DNA from: Beroe forskalii
Lineage: Eukaryota; Ctenophora; Nuda; Beroida; Beroidae
NCBI GenBank assembly: GCA_011033025.1
Contig: WFMF01000266.1
Location: 62,001 to 126,000, forward strand
DNA length: 64,000 nt
Direction of reading: 5' to 3'
In this document: positions 12,011-22,800 of the stretch, piece after piece
Layout of the letters: the number at the start of each line of letters is the position of its first letter
How positions within the stretch are numbered: the first letter of the stretch is position 1
The notes under the pieces: model-generated
What the model saw: only the letters and a program-made list of their open reading frames with translations
Database searches by the model: none
Told to the model about the DNA's origin: nothing
Program-made: the position numbers and the translations under genes

Positions 12011-12829
12011 TTAATTGTTGAATACAAGGTGAACAAGTTCAGTAGGAAAGTTTCCAGATTTTAAAACATTGCAAAGAATATCAGAAGATGCCCCAGCTTT
12101 TGTAAGGGAGTCAGCAAGCTGGTATTTGGTTTCAATCCAATGCACAACCAATTCTTTCTGGTTAACCTTTTGTCTGAGAGATGCAATTGTTATGCGTAAT
12201 CCTCTATCTTCAACAGTATTGGTTGTATGTATTGCATCAAAGAGGGATTTGCAGTCTGTAAAGCAAAAGGTTGGTATCTTGGTAACAGAAAGGTATTCTT
12301 GCAATTGGGCAGTGATGAGCTCACAGGACTCAGTAGCTTCTACCATTGCCCAACTTTCCGCTGCAAGTGTGCTTTTACAAACTCTTCGGATTTTCTTGCT
12401 TTGCCATGTTAATGAGCAGCATTTTCCTGTTTTTGACACCAGAAAGACAATGTAGCCACATTGTGAATTTCCATCAGCAAGATTAGCAAATGAAGCATCA
12501 CAAAAGATCACACCAACTGGGTCACTTAGATTAATTGGGGGAAATCTGATCACCAACTGGTTCTTGTTCAAGTTCTTAATTGTTTTGTTTACAAGCTTCA
12601 AGTCTGATATTTTTCCATTACTGATTGCATTGCTTGCTACACATGTTGCATAAGCTACATCTGGCCGTGATTGAGTTGAGATCCACAACAATTGTCCACA
12701 AGCTTTTCTGAGTTGTTTCTGTTCATTGTCATTAATTTTCATGTTATTTTGACTAATTCTTTCCTCAGATATTTGAATTCTTTCGATCTGATCAGTGTAA
12801 CCAAGCTGTGACAGACGAATTCCATTCAT
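12011..12829 (-). pseudogene. Copia Pol C-terminus with RNase H, frameshifted from main frame
   Basis: Continuation of the Copia polyprotein after the frameshift. It holds the end of reverse transcriptase (LRKACGQLLWISTQSRPDVAY) and RNase H, with VIFCDASFAN, STLAAESWAM, FTDCKSLFDAI and WIETKYQLADSLTK carrying the expected acidic residues and the closing ADxLTK motif. Ends at a stop 2 kb from the LTR-side boundary. The break from the upstream frame is a single indel, so the element was active until recently. Confidence 0.9.
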
Positions 12830-12843
12830 ACATTGTCTGATGT

Positions 12844-15800
12844 CTAAGCCAGTGTAAGAGAATTCTGAATCAACCTCAGTGCTAAGCTGGAATTTTTCTT
12901 CAGCCCTCCTATAACATGGTCCAAAAAGTCTTGGGTACCACTGAACATCAGATCATCAACATGTATAGCAATGATTCCACATAACTGGTTATCTGGTCCA
13001 ATACAGAATAAAAACGATGGATCAAAAGAAGAAACTTTCATCCCTAGGCTCTGAAGTGTTTCTACTAGTTCCATGTACCACATTCTTGGTCCGTCCACCA
13101 AACCATAGATACACTTATCCAATCTCCAAAGGTTTTCTGTTTCTGCTTCCTTAGGTGGTACCACATAGACAGTTCTTGAAATTCTTTTCCCCTGTAGGAA
13201 AGCAGCCTGAACATCTATATGCTGAATTTTCCACTTGAACGAAATGACTGTCATGATCACAATTCGAATTGTATCTTTGGTACATGTAGGGGAGTCTTTT
13301 CGGATTTCGCTGCTCCTTTCTTGATAACCTAGGGCTACAAGTCGAGCTTTCACTTTCCCACTAATTGCCTTCTTTGTTATAACCCATCTGAGGCCAACTG
13401 TTGATTGATTTCGATTGGCCACTTCAGTGTATACTTTATTTGTCTTGAACCTTTCTAGTTCCAATTGTTTGGCATCAAGAACAGCTTGGTCATTATATGC
13501 TCCACTCATGGACATAAGAACTTCCTCTTCTTGTTCTGTGGGTGTGTCTTCCTTCCATTCCACAGCCACTTCTTTCCAGTCTACACACTGGATGTCACTG
13601 TCTCCTTCAAGCTGTATGTTCAGACAATCTTTATATTTCCCACTTGCCTTTCCTGCTCGACTGTGAACATAAGCCCTTTCCCAGGTATCTTCATATCCTT
13701 CCTCTGGGTACTTTGGTAAGAATGTCACATGTGATTTTGCTTTAGGCAGTGTCTGCTTACCTGCCTGTGTAGATTGAATAGGGTTTGTCTGAGGCAAACA
13801 CTGTGGTTCAGGTGTCTCACTTGCAGCACTTTCTGCATCACTCCCATTGTTTTCAGATCTTGCACTAATTTCCAGATAGTTCTCAGAATTCCTGACCACA
13901 CCTTCATCACCAGTCTGACTGGGCAATGTTCCTTTGTCTATGTCTTTTCCCACCCGAGTTATGTGGCATGGGTGCACTTTCACATACTGATAGCCATGCT
14001 TTACAAGGATTGCTTTGTTCTCTCTCCCAATGACAGTTCCAGGACCTTGCCATTTGTTAGACTTATTACGTTTGTAATAAACCTTTTCCCCATTATCAAA
14101 GTATTCATCATTAGAGGTCCTGGTTTGACTTTTCAATGCAAGTTTTATCTTCTGGCTGCTCTCACATTTGGCAAATTCTTCTCTCGCTTTGTGCATAGCC
14201 TGCAGATTTTCAGCAACCAGCTTACTTGAAGTACAGTCCTCCATTGCTGGTAACTTATTATCAATTACATTTGGCAAGGTAGGGTTTCTACCCATTGTCA
14301 GTTGATATGCTGAAAAACCACCAACCATTTGCATGGAGTTTTTAGCACTTAGTGCCCAAGCCAAGGCGACTTCCCAGCTGCATTTGATGTCTTCCTTAGT
14401 TTTAATCAACAGGTCATAAACCACTTTGTTATGACGCTCTACTATCCCATTGCTGAAGGGACTTTCTGCAGCTGAAAATAAAGCAGTTATGTTGAAGTGC
14501 TGACACATTTCCAGAAATTCTCGGTTTGCAAACTCTCCTCCGTTATCACTTTTGAGATTACTTGGGTGTCCAAAGATAGCAATCCAGGATGAGAAGATGC
14601 CATCAATAATTGTGCTTTTGAACTTATCGTAAACAATCTTTCCAGCTGAGTATCGCGTAACACAATCTATCAAATGTAAAAAATACACATGATTGACATT
14701 ATCAAGATCTTTCATATCCATGGCAACAGTTTCATTGAAAGTTTGCCCTCTTGGGAGCCCAACCACTGGCCTTGGCTTCAGCTTTTTGTACCTGATACAG
14801 ATATCACAGTTGTCACACACCTCATCCAGTATCTTGAGAAAATTTTTCCTGTCAAACCCAGCATTTTTCAGGAGAGACTTGAGCTTATATCCTGGGGCAT
14901 GGGAAAACTGACGGTGAAGTTTAATAGCTTTCCTATACATTTCTTTCTCATCTACACCCAGCAGAGTTTCTTCTGTGACAGCCAAAACCACCTGAAGTCT
15001 ATTGTCATCTCCAATGTCAGACACAATTTTCTTCTTATTACATATGGGGAGGCAGTAGTGACCTGATTTAGTTTCAATGAGAGGCACTTCTTCCCCATTG
15101 AATATCATACAATCTTTTTGAAAGTTAATGAGAACATGACCTTTTTTCAATGATGGTTTGCTCAGCAGTAATGGAAGATCACAATCAACTACATTTGCCT
15201 CAATCAAAATGTTGTTCCTTCCAATCTGTCCTGGAATTTGCACTTTTTCATTTGAGATAACTAATTTCCCATCTCCAAATCTGAAAGGTATTGAACATTT
15301 TTCAGTGGTCATTTTCCTTTTTTGTTGTTCATTCAGGGTTTCAATGAAATTGCTCAGCCAATTTCTACCAACCACAGTTTTGGTACATCCAGAATCTATA
15401 ATAGCACACCCCAGGGTCTCAAACACTAGTGAGCTAAGATTTTGTTTGTCACTCTGAATGCTATCATTGCACTCTGTCATCAGAGCAATGTAAATCTTTT
15501 CAATGCCTTCATCAACATCTATTTCTGAAGCATCTTCAGTGCTTTCTGTAAAGTACTGGACATTCCCATCAGCTCTTTGGGGACAATCTCTTGCAAAATG
15601 TCCCTTGTCATTGCAAACATAGCAAGCACTGCCTGAGTTAGTGCGGGTTCTGTTTCCCCTCCCTCTCGTAACACTAGCTCTGCTACTCTGTGCCTTGTTA
15701 TATGGGTGATATCCATCTCTTGATGAGCCTCCTCGCTCAAATCTAACATTGGATCTCTTCCCCCTATAACCACGAGACACATTGGACTTGTTAAATTTAT

Positions 15801-16491
15801 TTTCATCATAATGGTTTGTGTAGTTGCATTCCTCTGGCTCAATCTTTACATTCACTTCATTTGATGTGACTGAGTCCAGTGCAGTAGCATTAGCTTGGAC
15901 AGAGAAGATCTTTCCAATTGTTTTAGACATTTCATCATATGTCAGGGACTTAACAGTGGCTAATGCTAAATCCACTTTTTCTGGTGTGAGATTGGCACTA
16001 TTAAGGAATCTGTAAGCTACTACAGCCTCTGGCAAAACAATTTCATGTTTTTCCAAATCTGCAATCATCTTCTCAAACTCAGACATATAGCTCTGAAGAT
16101 TCATTTTTTCAGGTCTAATGTACTTTTCAAATGTACAGTAAACCCTGTAGCAAGTCTGGGTAGAATCTTCTTTATAAATTTTGTCAAGCTTTGCTTTTAT
16201 CTTAGCCAGACCATCCTCAGCCACTAGCACCTCCTTGCCCAGTGACCGCACAGCATTTTTCACTTTTCCTTCTTTAAGCTCCAACAAGAATGCTGTTCCT
16301 TGTTTCTTCTTCTCAAGTGTTGTAAAAGATTCCCACAGGTCAATGTCAAGTTTCCAGTCACTGTAACTAGCTCCTTCCACATATACCGGTGGGGCCTTAT
16401 ATGAACTCTGCTTTTTGTTGTTTGATCCACTACAGGCGCAATTCTTGTTTGTCATTATTCTTTGAACTGTGCAAGAGATCCAAAGCTTCAT
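12844..16491 (-). CDS. Copia Gag-Pol polyprotein, main frame
   Basis: A 1215-residue frame. The true start is probably the Met at 16455 (MTNKNCACSG), as the first 12 residues look like leader. Visible in order: Gag with a CCHC zinc knuckle CYVCNDKGHFARDCP (about 288-302); aspartic protease IIDSGCTKT (about 364-372); integrase zinc-binding H/C segment (CDNCDIC) and catalytic core with SDNGGEF (about 647) and NGIVERHN; reverse transcriptase with QAAFLQGK, CIYGLVDGPRMWY and the catalytic HVDDL (about 1177). The frame is lost in an A-run near 12890-12900, where the alternative frame continues with EVDSEFSYTGLDI into the RNase H part. Reverse transcription of the element's own RNA and integration of the cDNA would be its role. 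Confidence 0.92.
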   Translation of the reverse strand: MKLWISCTVQRIMTNKNCACSGSNNKKQSSYKAPPVYVEGASYSDWKLDIDLWESFTTLEKKKQGTAFLLELKEGKVKNAVRSLGKEVLVAEDGLAKIKAKLDKIYKEDSTQTCYRVYCTFEKYIRPEKMNLQSYMSEFEKMIADLEKHEIVLPEAVVAYRFLNSANLTPEKVDLALATVKSLTYDEMSKTIGKIFSVQANATALDSVTSNEVNVKIEPEECNYTNHYDENKFNKSNVSRGYRGKRSNVRFERGGSSRDGYHPYNKAQSSRASVTRGRGNRTRTNSGSACYVCNDKGHFARDCPQRADGNVQYFTESTEDASEIDVDEGIEKIYIALMTECNDSIQSDKQNLSSLVFETLGCAIIDSGCTKTVVGRNWLSNFIETLNEQQKRKMTTEKCSIPFRFGDGKLVISNEKVQIPGQIGRNNILIEANVVDCDLPLLLSKPSLKKGHVLINFQKDCMIFNGEEVPLIETKSGHYCLPICNKKKIVSDIGDDNRLQVVLAVTEETLLGVDEKEMYRKAIKLHRQFSHAPGYKLKSLLKNAGFDRKNFLKILDEVCDNCDICIRYKKLKPRPVVGLPRGQTFNETVAMDMKDLDNVNHVYFLHLIDCVTRYSAGKIVYDKFKSTIIDGIFSSWIAIFGHPSNLKSDNGGEFANREFLEMCQHFNITALFSAAESPFSNGIVERHNKVVYDLLIKTKEDIKCSWEVALAWALSAKNSMQMVGGFSAYQLTMGRNPTLPNVIDNKLPAMEDCTSSKLVAENLQAMHKAREEFAKCESSQKIKLALKSQTRTSNDEYFDNGEKVYYKRNKSNKWQGPGTVIGRENKAILVKHGYQYVKVHPCHITRVGKDIDKGTLPSQTGDEGVVRNSENYLEISARSENNGSDAESAASETPEPQCLPQTNPIQSTQAGKQTLPKAKSHVTFLPKYPEEGYEDTWERAYVHSRAGKASGKYKDCLNIQLEGDSDIQCVDWKEVAVEWKEDTPTEQEEEVLMSMSGAYNDQAVLDAKQLELERFKTNKVYTEVANRNQSTVGLRWVITKKAISGKVKARLVALGYQERSSEIRKDSPTCTKDTIRIVIMTVISFKWKIQHIDVQAAFLQGKRISRTVYVVPPKEAETENLWRLDKCIYGLVDGPRMWYMELVETLQSLGMKVSSFDPSFLFCIGPDNQLCGIIAIHVDDLMFSGTQDFLDHVIGGLKKNSSLALRLIQNSLTLA

Positions 16492-16838
16492 GTGGCCAAA
16501 CTTGATGAATGATAAAAAGAATAAGGATCAAATCAAATAGTTTATTCATAAAGGTTTCACAATGAGTTAAAATGCTCAGCTCTTTAATTTTCATTTAAAT
16601 TCTTAAGGTTGAATTTTGAATGGTTACATTCTAATGGGTCATCTAATAACATTTTATTTGTTCATTGATTCAGCTTGATAACATTTTGGTAAAGTATATT
16701 TGTGCATTGGGCACGCAATTAGGAAAATATTAGACTTATTATTTATTAATTGCTTTGTTATAACTCAATCTTATGTCACAACCCAATCATGTTTTTGACT
16801 AACAAACTAAAAATGGTGTTCCCTAGTGAATAAAAAGA
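16492..16838. promoter_or_regulatory. 5' flank of CHMP5 next to the Copia element
   Basis: Only 347 bp separate the outer end of the Copia frame from the CHMP5 start codon. The region must hold the CHMP5 promoter and 5' UTR, and may include Copia 5' untranslated sequence. No LTR copy and no core-promoter motif that I would assert. Confidence 0.45.
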
Positions 16839-19800
16839 ATGAACAGGTTATTTGGAAATGCTCGGCCAAAAGGCCCTGCCCCTAATCTAACAGATAGCAT
16901 AGCCAACTTAGACAGCCGAGGTGATAGTGTTGAGAAGAAGATTCAAAAACTTGATGTGAGTAAATTGTATTTAAATTATATTTAAACAATATTCATCTGC
17001 TTATCACCAAATGGAGTTTTCTGAAGACAAGAGATAATATAATCATTTTCAATGTTGTATGATCGAAACTGGCAGTAAATCAGTAGTGTAAAGAAGTTCT
17101 GATTTGAATCCATTTTTGCATTTTCATGTATTTCATTATGGGGTCCCCCTCAGTCAATGCTATAAGCAATCAAGTTCAACAGTATAATAATTAGCTAATC
17201 TTATGTATTCATTATTCACTTAAGGGGGGGGGGGTTCAACCCAAATTTTTTGGAAAACACGTTTCTGAGATAATGGTTGACCCAAAAGGTACACCACGTG
17301 GGCCAACTTTTTGGCCGGGTTTGGTACCCCCAGACCCACTGGCGCCATGTGGCGCCATGCCCAAATATGGGCCTAAAATGGGCATATTTTTCAAAAAAGC
17401 GACTTGGACGAGATTTGAGGTGTGCAATCGATAGATAATGGTCTCCTGAGTTACCATAAAAAATTTGAAGTCGATATCTCAAAAATGGCCGAGTTATGGC
17501 CGAAAAACGTATGCCCATATATGGGCATACGCATGTCAGCGTAAGCTTATTTTGGCCCATAACTTGGCCAAATATCAATATTTTGAATGAAACCAACTTT
17601 ATTCGATAGATAGCATTGGTTTTATGTATTCTCTGCAAGTATGGGGTTGATTGCTACTAAAATGGCCATTTGAGGTCCAAAAACCTCTAAAAAACCAAAA
17701 AATCACCATTTTCTCGGTTTGCGGTTTTGCGAAAATCGACTTTACATTTTTCGCTACTCCTCCCCATTTTTAATATTTTGCACGAAATTTTCAGAATCGC
17801 TTTGAAACTTAATTTCGCACTTATGTTATTGATCGAAATTTTGAGTTAGGCCCCCAAAAAATTTTTTTGGTCCTCGGACCAAAAATTTTTTTTGGGGGCC
17901 TAACTCAAAATTTCGATCAATAACATAAGTGCGAAATTAAGTTTCAAAGCGATTCTGAAAATTTCGTGCAAAAATATTAAAAAACTAGCAGGCCCGTTGG
18001 GCCTGCAAATACACAGCTCACTCGGCGCTGCTACGCAGCACCTCGTTCGCAAATTTGAAACACTGTAACTCAAATTTATTGAATACTTTTTACCGCATCA
18101 AAAAACTCCAATCAAGTCAAAAGTTACGACGAAATTAAAACAGCATTAAACAGAAATGAATGCGCGCTGGACCAAATGATAAGCTATCAAAAAGTTTATG
18201 AAGGAGCAAAATTCACCATTATTTGTTGATTACTTTTAGTAATGCTGTACCGTGTAAGTTTTGATTATTATATTTTGCTCTTGTATAGTTGTATGATGAG
18301 GTTAAATCTGAAAATTAAAACCGAGTATCGTACTCAAACTGAACGTTGAATTTAAGAATTGATTCACGCCAAGAGCAGTCTTCCAAAATCACAATGTGCT
18401 ATGCCCAAATTCGATTCAATTTGATTTAGCTTTTGTTCAATTGTTTAAATTCACATTTTCCGTTACCATCAATTCAGCATTGATTTAAATCGACCGACGT
18501 CTGTCACAGATTTATGAAGAGATGCTATCGGAAATAGCCTCCACGATGCCAGTCATACCCGTTCTCTATTTCCAGATCTTGAATTTCAAATGAAAAACAG
18601 TAAACACGTCGTTCTTTCAAGCGCTAAAACGCAGCTATCAACATTCAACAACGTATCAGAAAGCACTCGCATAGAACTGATCATAATCTGCACGTGCAAA
18701 AATTGGTTTCCATAGCAACGGCACCTCCTTTCTCCCGTTTGCATTCGTTTCTCTTGATATTCTCTTGGCAAGCTCAAATTTAAACTGTGCGCCCGCACAG
18801 ACATAATTCACGTGCTCTTACGAAATTATATATAAGATGGCGGAGGAGTAGCGAAAAATGTAAAGTCGATTTTCGCAAAACCGCAAACCGAGAAAATGGC
18901 GATTTTTTGGTTTTTTAGAGGTTTTTTGGACCTCAAATGGCCATTTTAGTAGCAATCAACCCCATACTTGCAGAGAATACATAAACCAATGCTATCTATC
19001 GAATAAAGTTGGTTTCATTCAAAATATTCATATTTGGCCAAGTTATGGGCCAAAATAAGCTTATAGCGTAGCGTATGCCCATATATGGGCATACGTTTTT
19101 CGGCCATAACTCGGCCATTTTTTGAGATATCGACTTCAAATTTTTTATGGTAACTCAGGAGACCATTATCTATCGATTGCACACCTCAAATCTCGTCCAA
19201 GTCGCTTTTGAAAAAATATGCCCATTTTAGGCCCATATTTGGGCATGGCGCCACGGCGGCGCCAGTGGGTCTGGGGGTACCAAACCCGGCCAAAAAGTTG
19301 GCCCACGTGGTGTACCTTTTGGGTCAACCATTATCTCAGAAACGTGTTTTCCAAAAAATTTGGGTTGAACCCCCCCCTTAATTTGTTATTAGGGATGTTT
19401 TTCACTGAATTGAGTTGAAATTAGTTTTTACAGCACAATCCAGTATTCTCTTAGCTATCATTCTAGAATTTACGGTTAATTTAATAATTGCAATTGTGCT
19501 ACCCTAGATAACCTTAAGCTGCTATCAGGTCCACATGCAAGAAGCACCAGCACAATATATTTTTCCTAATTAATACATAAACGATATCATTTTAAAGAAG
19601 ATTTAATTTGTGAGCATCGAACATTAAAACTGAAAACATGAAGTAGTGTACTGTTTAAAGCATTTTTGGGTTATTCAAAGGGTCAAGGCGAGGAATTTTT
19701 ATGTAACTTATTTTCATTGTATTCCAAATTGAAGATTAAAAATAAATTTCTTTTCCTAAATTCTTGATACAAATAGTGTCCACAAATAGATTCATTAAGT

Positions 19801-22800
19801 TGACTTGACTTGGTGACTTGGTGAAGTTTATCCGTCAGTCAGAAGGGCCATCAGATGTCCGACCACCTCGAGGTCGATGGCGTGTAGTCTACCAATGAGT
19901 TCGACCAGCTGCAGCTGTAACCAGAGACCAGAGGGTGGTCTGGTATCAAAGCAACGAATTTCGACAGTGCGATTTTGAACGATTCAAACGATTTTGTAGC
20001 TTTAACATCAACCGGCACCTTGTTCCACAGTTTCGGTCCTTGAACTGAGAAGAACCTGTCATACAGCGTCTGATTTCCTGACGAGCTAGACTTTGACAGT
20101 GGAGGAATAATAGCTACAGAACCATGTCTTGGTGTCGTTTTGAATGTGATGTCACAACAGTTTGGGACAACTTTGTGGAGGATCTTCCACATCATCAAGA
20201 TGACATAGCGTTCCCGCCTGCGCTGCAGTGACATGAGCTTCAGTTCAGCAAGCCTTTCCCAATAGTTGAGATGCTGTAGACCACCAATTCGACTAGTGAA
20301 TGTTCTTTGTACCCCCTCTAAGAGCTGGATTTCAGTAACTTTGCATGGGTTCCACAGTGGGCAACAGTACTCCAGAGTGCTTCTAACTAGCGACTTGTAG
20401 AGAGTCAACATGACAGTTCTGTCACGAGTTTTGAAAACACTGAACACCCAAGACAAAAGAGCTTCTGGCTTTTTGACACTATATTCCCAATGTGCCTAGA
20501 CCAGCTGAGATCACTTGATACACGAACTCCGAGATCTCTGACGTGCTCAACTGGACTGAGTAGTACCTCATCGGAAACTTTGTAGCACAAAGTTTCAGCA
20601 ACAAAAAGGAGTTCGAAGTTTGAGCTTTTACTGGGTGTAGGTGATTCAATAGCTCGAACTTTTGTTCATGGAGCTCCATGTTGTTTCCCTGTGACCATTG
20701 AAGAATTCTGTACAGATCATCTTGAAGCAGCAAGCAGTCTTCAAGGCAGCCAATCTGTTTAGAAACTCTAGTATCGTCGGCAAAGAAACTGACCTTAGAT
20801 GAAGCCACCACTTGTTCTAAGTCATTAATGAACAATATGAACAGGAGTGGCCCTAGCACGCTTCCTTGAGGAACACCGCTCAAAACCTTAGCGAGGTCTG
20901 AGTGAACACCATTCAGAACCACCACTTGATCTCGATCAGTGAGGAACGACTGGATCCATTCTATAAGTTTGTTGTGAAACCCATATCTCCTAAGCTTAGA
21001 GATGAGAAGTTCCAAGTCAACCTTAGTCAAACACTTGATGAGTAATTTATTAATTCTCTTTTGACTCAATGGTACAGATACAAATGTAAACGATGTGGTT
21101 CTTTAATGACAATCAATTTCGTCGTTCTACGACATCTTCAGGTCTCAAATTTGATTGTAATAAGTAGTGTTGTTAAGTTTTAAACTTAACAACACTACTA
21201 TTACAATCAAATTTGAGACCTGAAGATGTCGTAGAACGACGAAATTGATTGTCATTAAAGAACCACATCGTTTACATTTGTATCTGTACCATTGAGTCAA
21301 AAGAGAATTAATAAATTACTCATCAATTGTAATCATGCGACTCTTATTCAACGACCCGATCCGTGAAATTAGTCAAACACAATTGATGATTTTAATTGCA
21401 TCTTGAACCATGCTTATTGCTTAAATCTTGGTGATTTATTTTCAGATTGAATTGAAGAGATATTCTGATCAAATGAAAAAGATGAGGGATGGTCCAAGTA
21501 AAAACATGGTCAAGCAAAAAGCCATGAGAGTTCTCAAGCAAAAGAGGCAATATGAAAACCAGTTGGAAGGCCTTAGAAATCAGTCATTCAACATGGAACA
21601 GACTAATTACACTACTCAAATGCTGAAGGTTTATTTTAAAACATTAACTACCTATTTGTAACATATTAGTTAACACCCATATGTGTGCAGACCGCTCAAT
21701 TTAAAAAGGACTCGATGAAGATGCGTGAAATTGTGTCCTTTTGACAGGATTTAAATAGAAAGTTGAAGCGCACAGAGGAAATCAGCACGTCTTTATCAAG
21801 GCCTCTGTCAATCAAGTGGTCTGCACACATATGCGAAATATTTGTAACATATTACTTACAAAGTTACAAGTGTGTTGAAGTTTAAATACACAGAGTGCTC
21901 AAGCTGTAGGAGCGAGCAAAATACAAATTGAAACACAACGATCTAAGTCTTTACTAATAGTTTCATGGGTATAAAATTTTCGCATAATTTGGGATAATTT
22001 TCATACATTTTCGTTCATATCCGTAATTTAATTCATTAATGCAGATTTTTCAGATGTATTTTATTTATAAAGGAGCAGATCTGGATTATTTCGTCATTGT
22101 CATTATTGAACTTTGTCTTCTGACGATTGGGTATTTATACCCATGAAACTATTAGTAAAGACTTAGATCGATGTGTTTCAATTTGTAACATATTACTTAC
22201 AAATAATATGTGTAAACAGTAAAGATTGCTCAAAAAGTAGTCCTCAATAACTTTAGATAACTTTAGATGCATAAACACTTTGAATTTGTAAATATAGAGG
22301 GGAACAGACATGTCATCTCAGGACACTTCATCTCGCAATATGTCAGCTCTATGCAAAGGTGAGGGTCAGGGTTAGGGTCAGGGTTAGGGTCAGGGTTAGG
22401 GTCAGGGTTAGGGTCAGGGTTAGGGTCAGGGTTAGGGTCAGGGTTAGGGTTAGGGTCAGGGTTAGGGTTTGGGTTAGGGTTATGGTTGGGCCAGGGGAAA
22501 TAAGGTGTCCTGAGATGAAATGTCGTGAGATGAGATGTCACCCACCCAATATAGATTGGTGCTGGTTGCTTGATATATTGATCAATTCATTAATTGATAT
22601 AATATTTAAAAGAAAACCTGATTGTGCTATAGCATTTATTTCCCCAACCAGGACACAAAAACATCAGTTGATGCCATGCAAACAGGGCTGAAAGAGATGA
22701 AAAGGGAGTATAAGAAAGTTAACATTGATAAAATAGAAGATTTGCAGGATGACATGGCTGATATGATGGAGGAGGCTAATGAAATCCAGGAAATAATGGG

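Larger units (their letters stand above)
11600..16491 (-). mobile_element. Ty1/Copia retrotransposon internal region
   Basis: Minus-strand Copia element in the order Gag, protease, integrase, reverse transcriptase, RNase H. It lies between the probable 3' LTR and the CHMP5 5' flank. The order integrase before reverse transcriptase defines Copia as opposed to Gypsy. The one long frame with no internal stop argues for a fairly young copy, though a single frameshift and the missing 5' LTR mean it is no longer complete. 11612-12010 is non-coding. Confidence 0.93.

Noticed and set aside
22263..22691. Frames reading NPNPDPN and VRVRVRV
   Set aside because: Translation of the telomere-like hexamer repeat on either strand.
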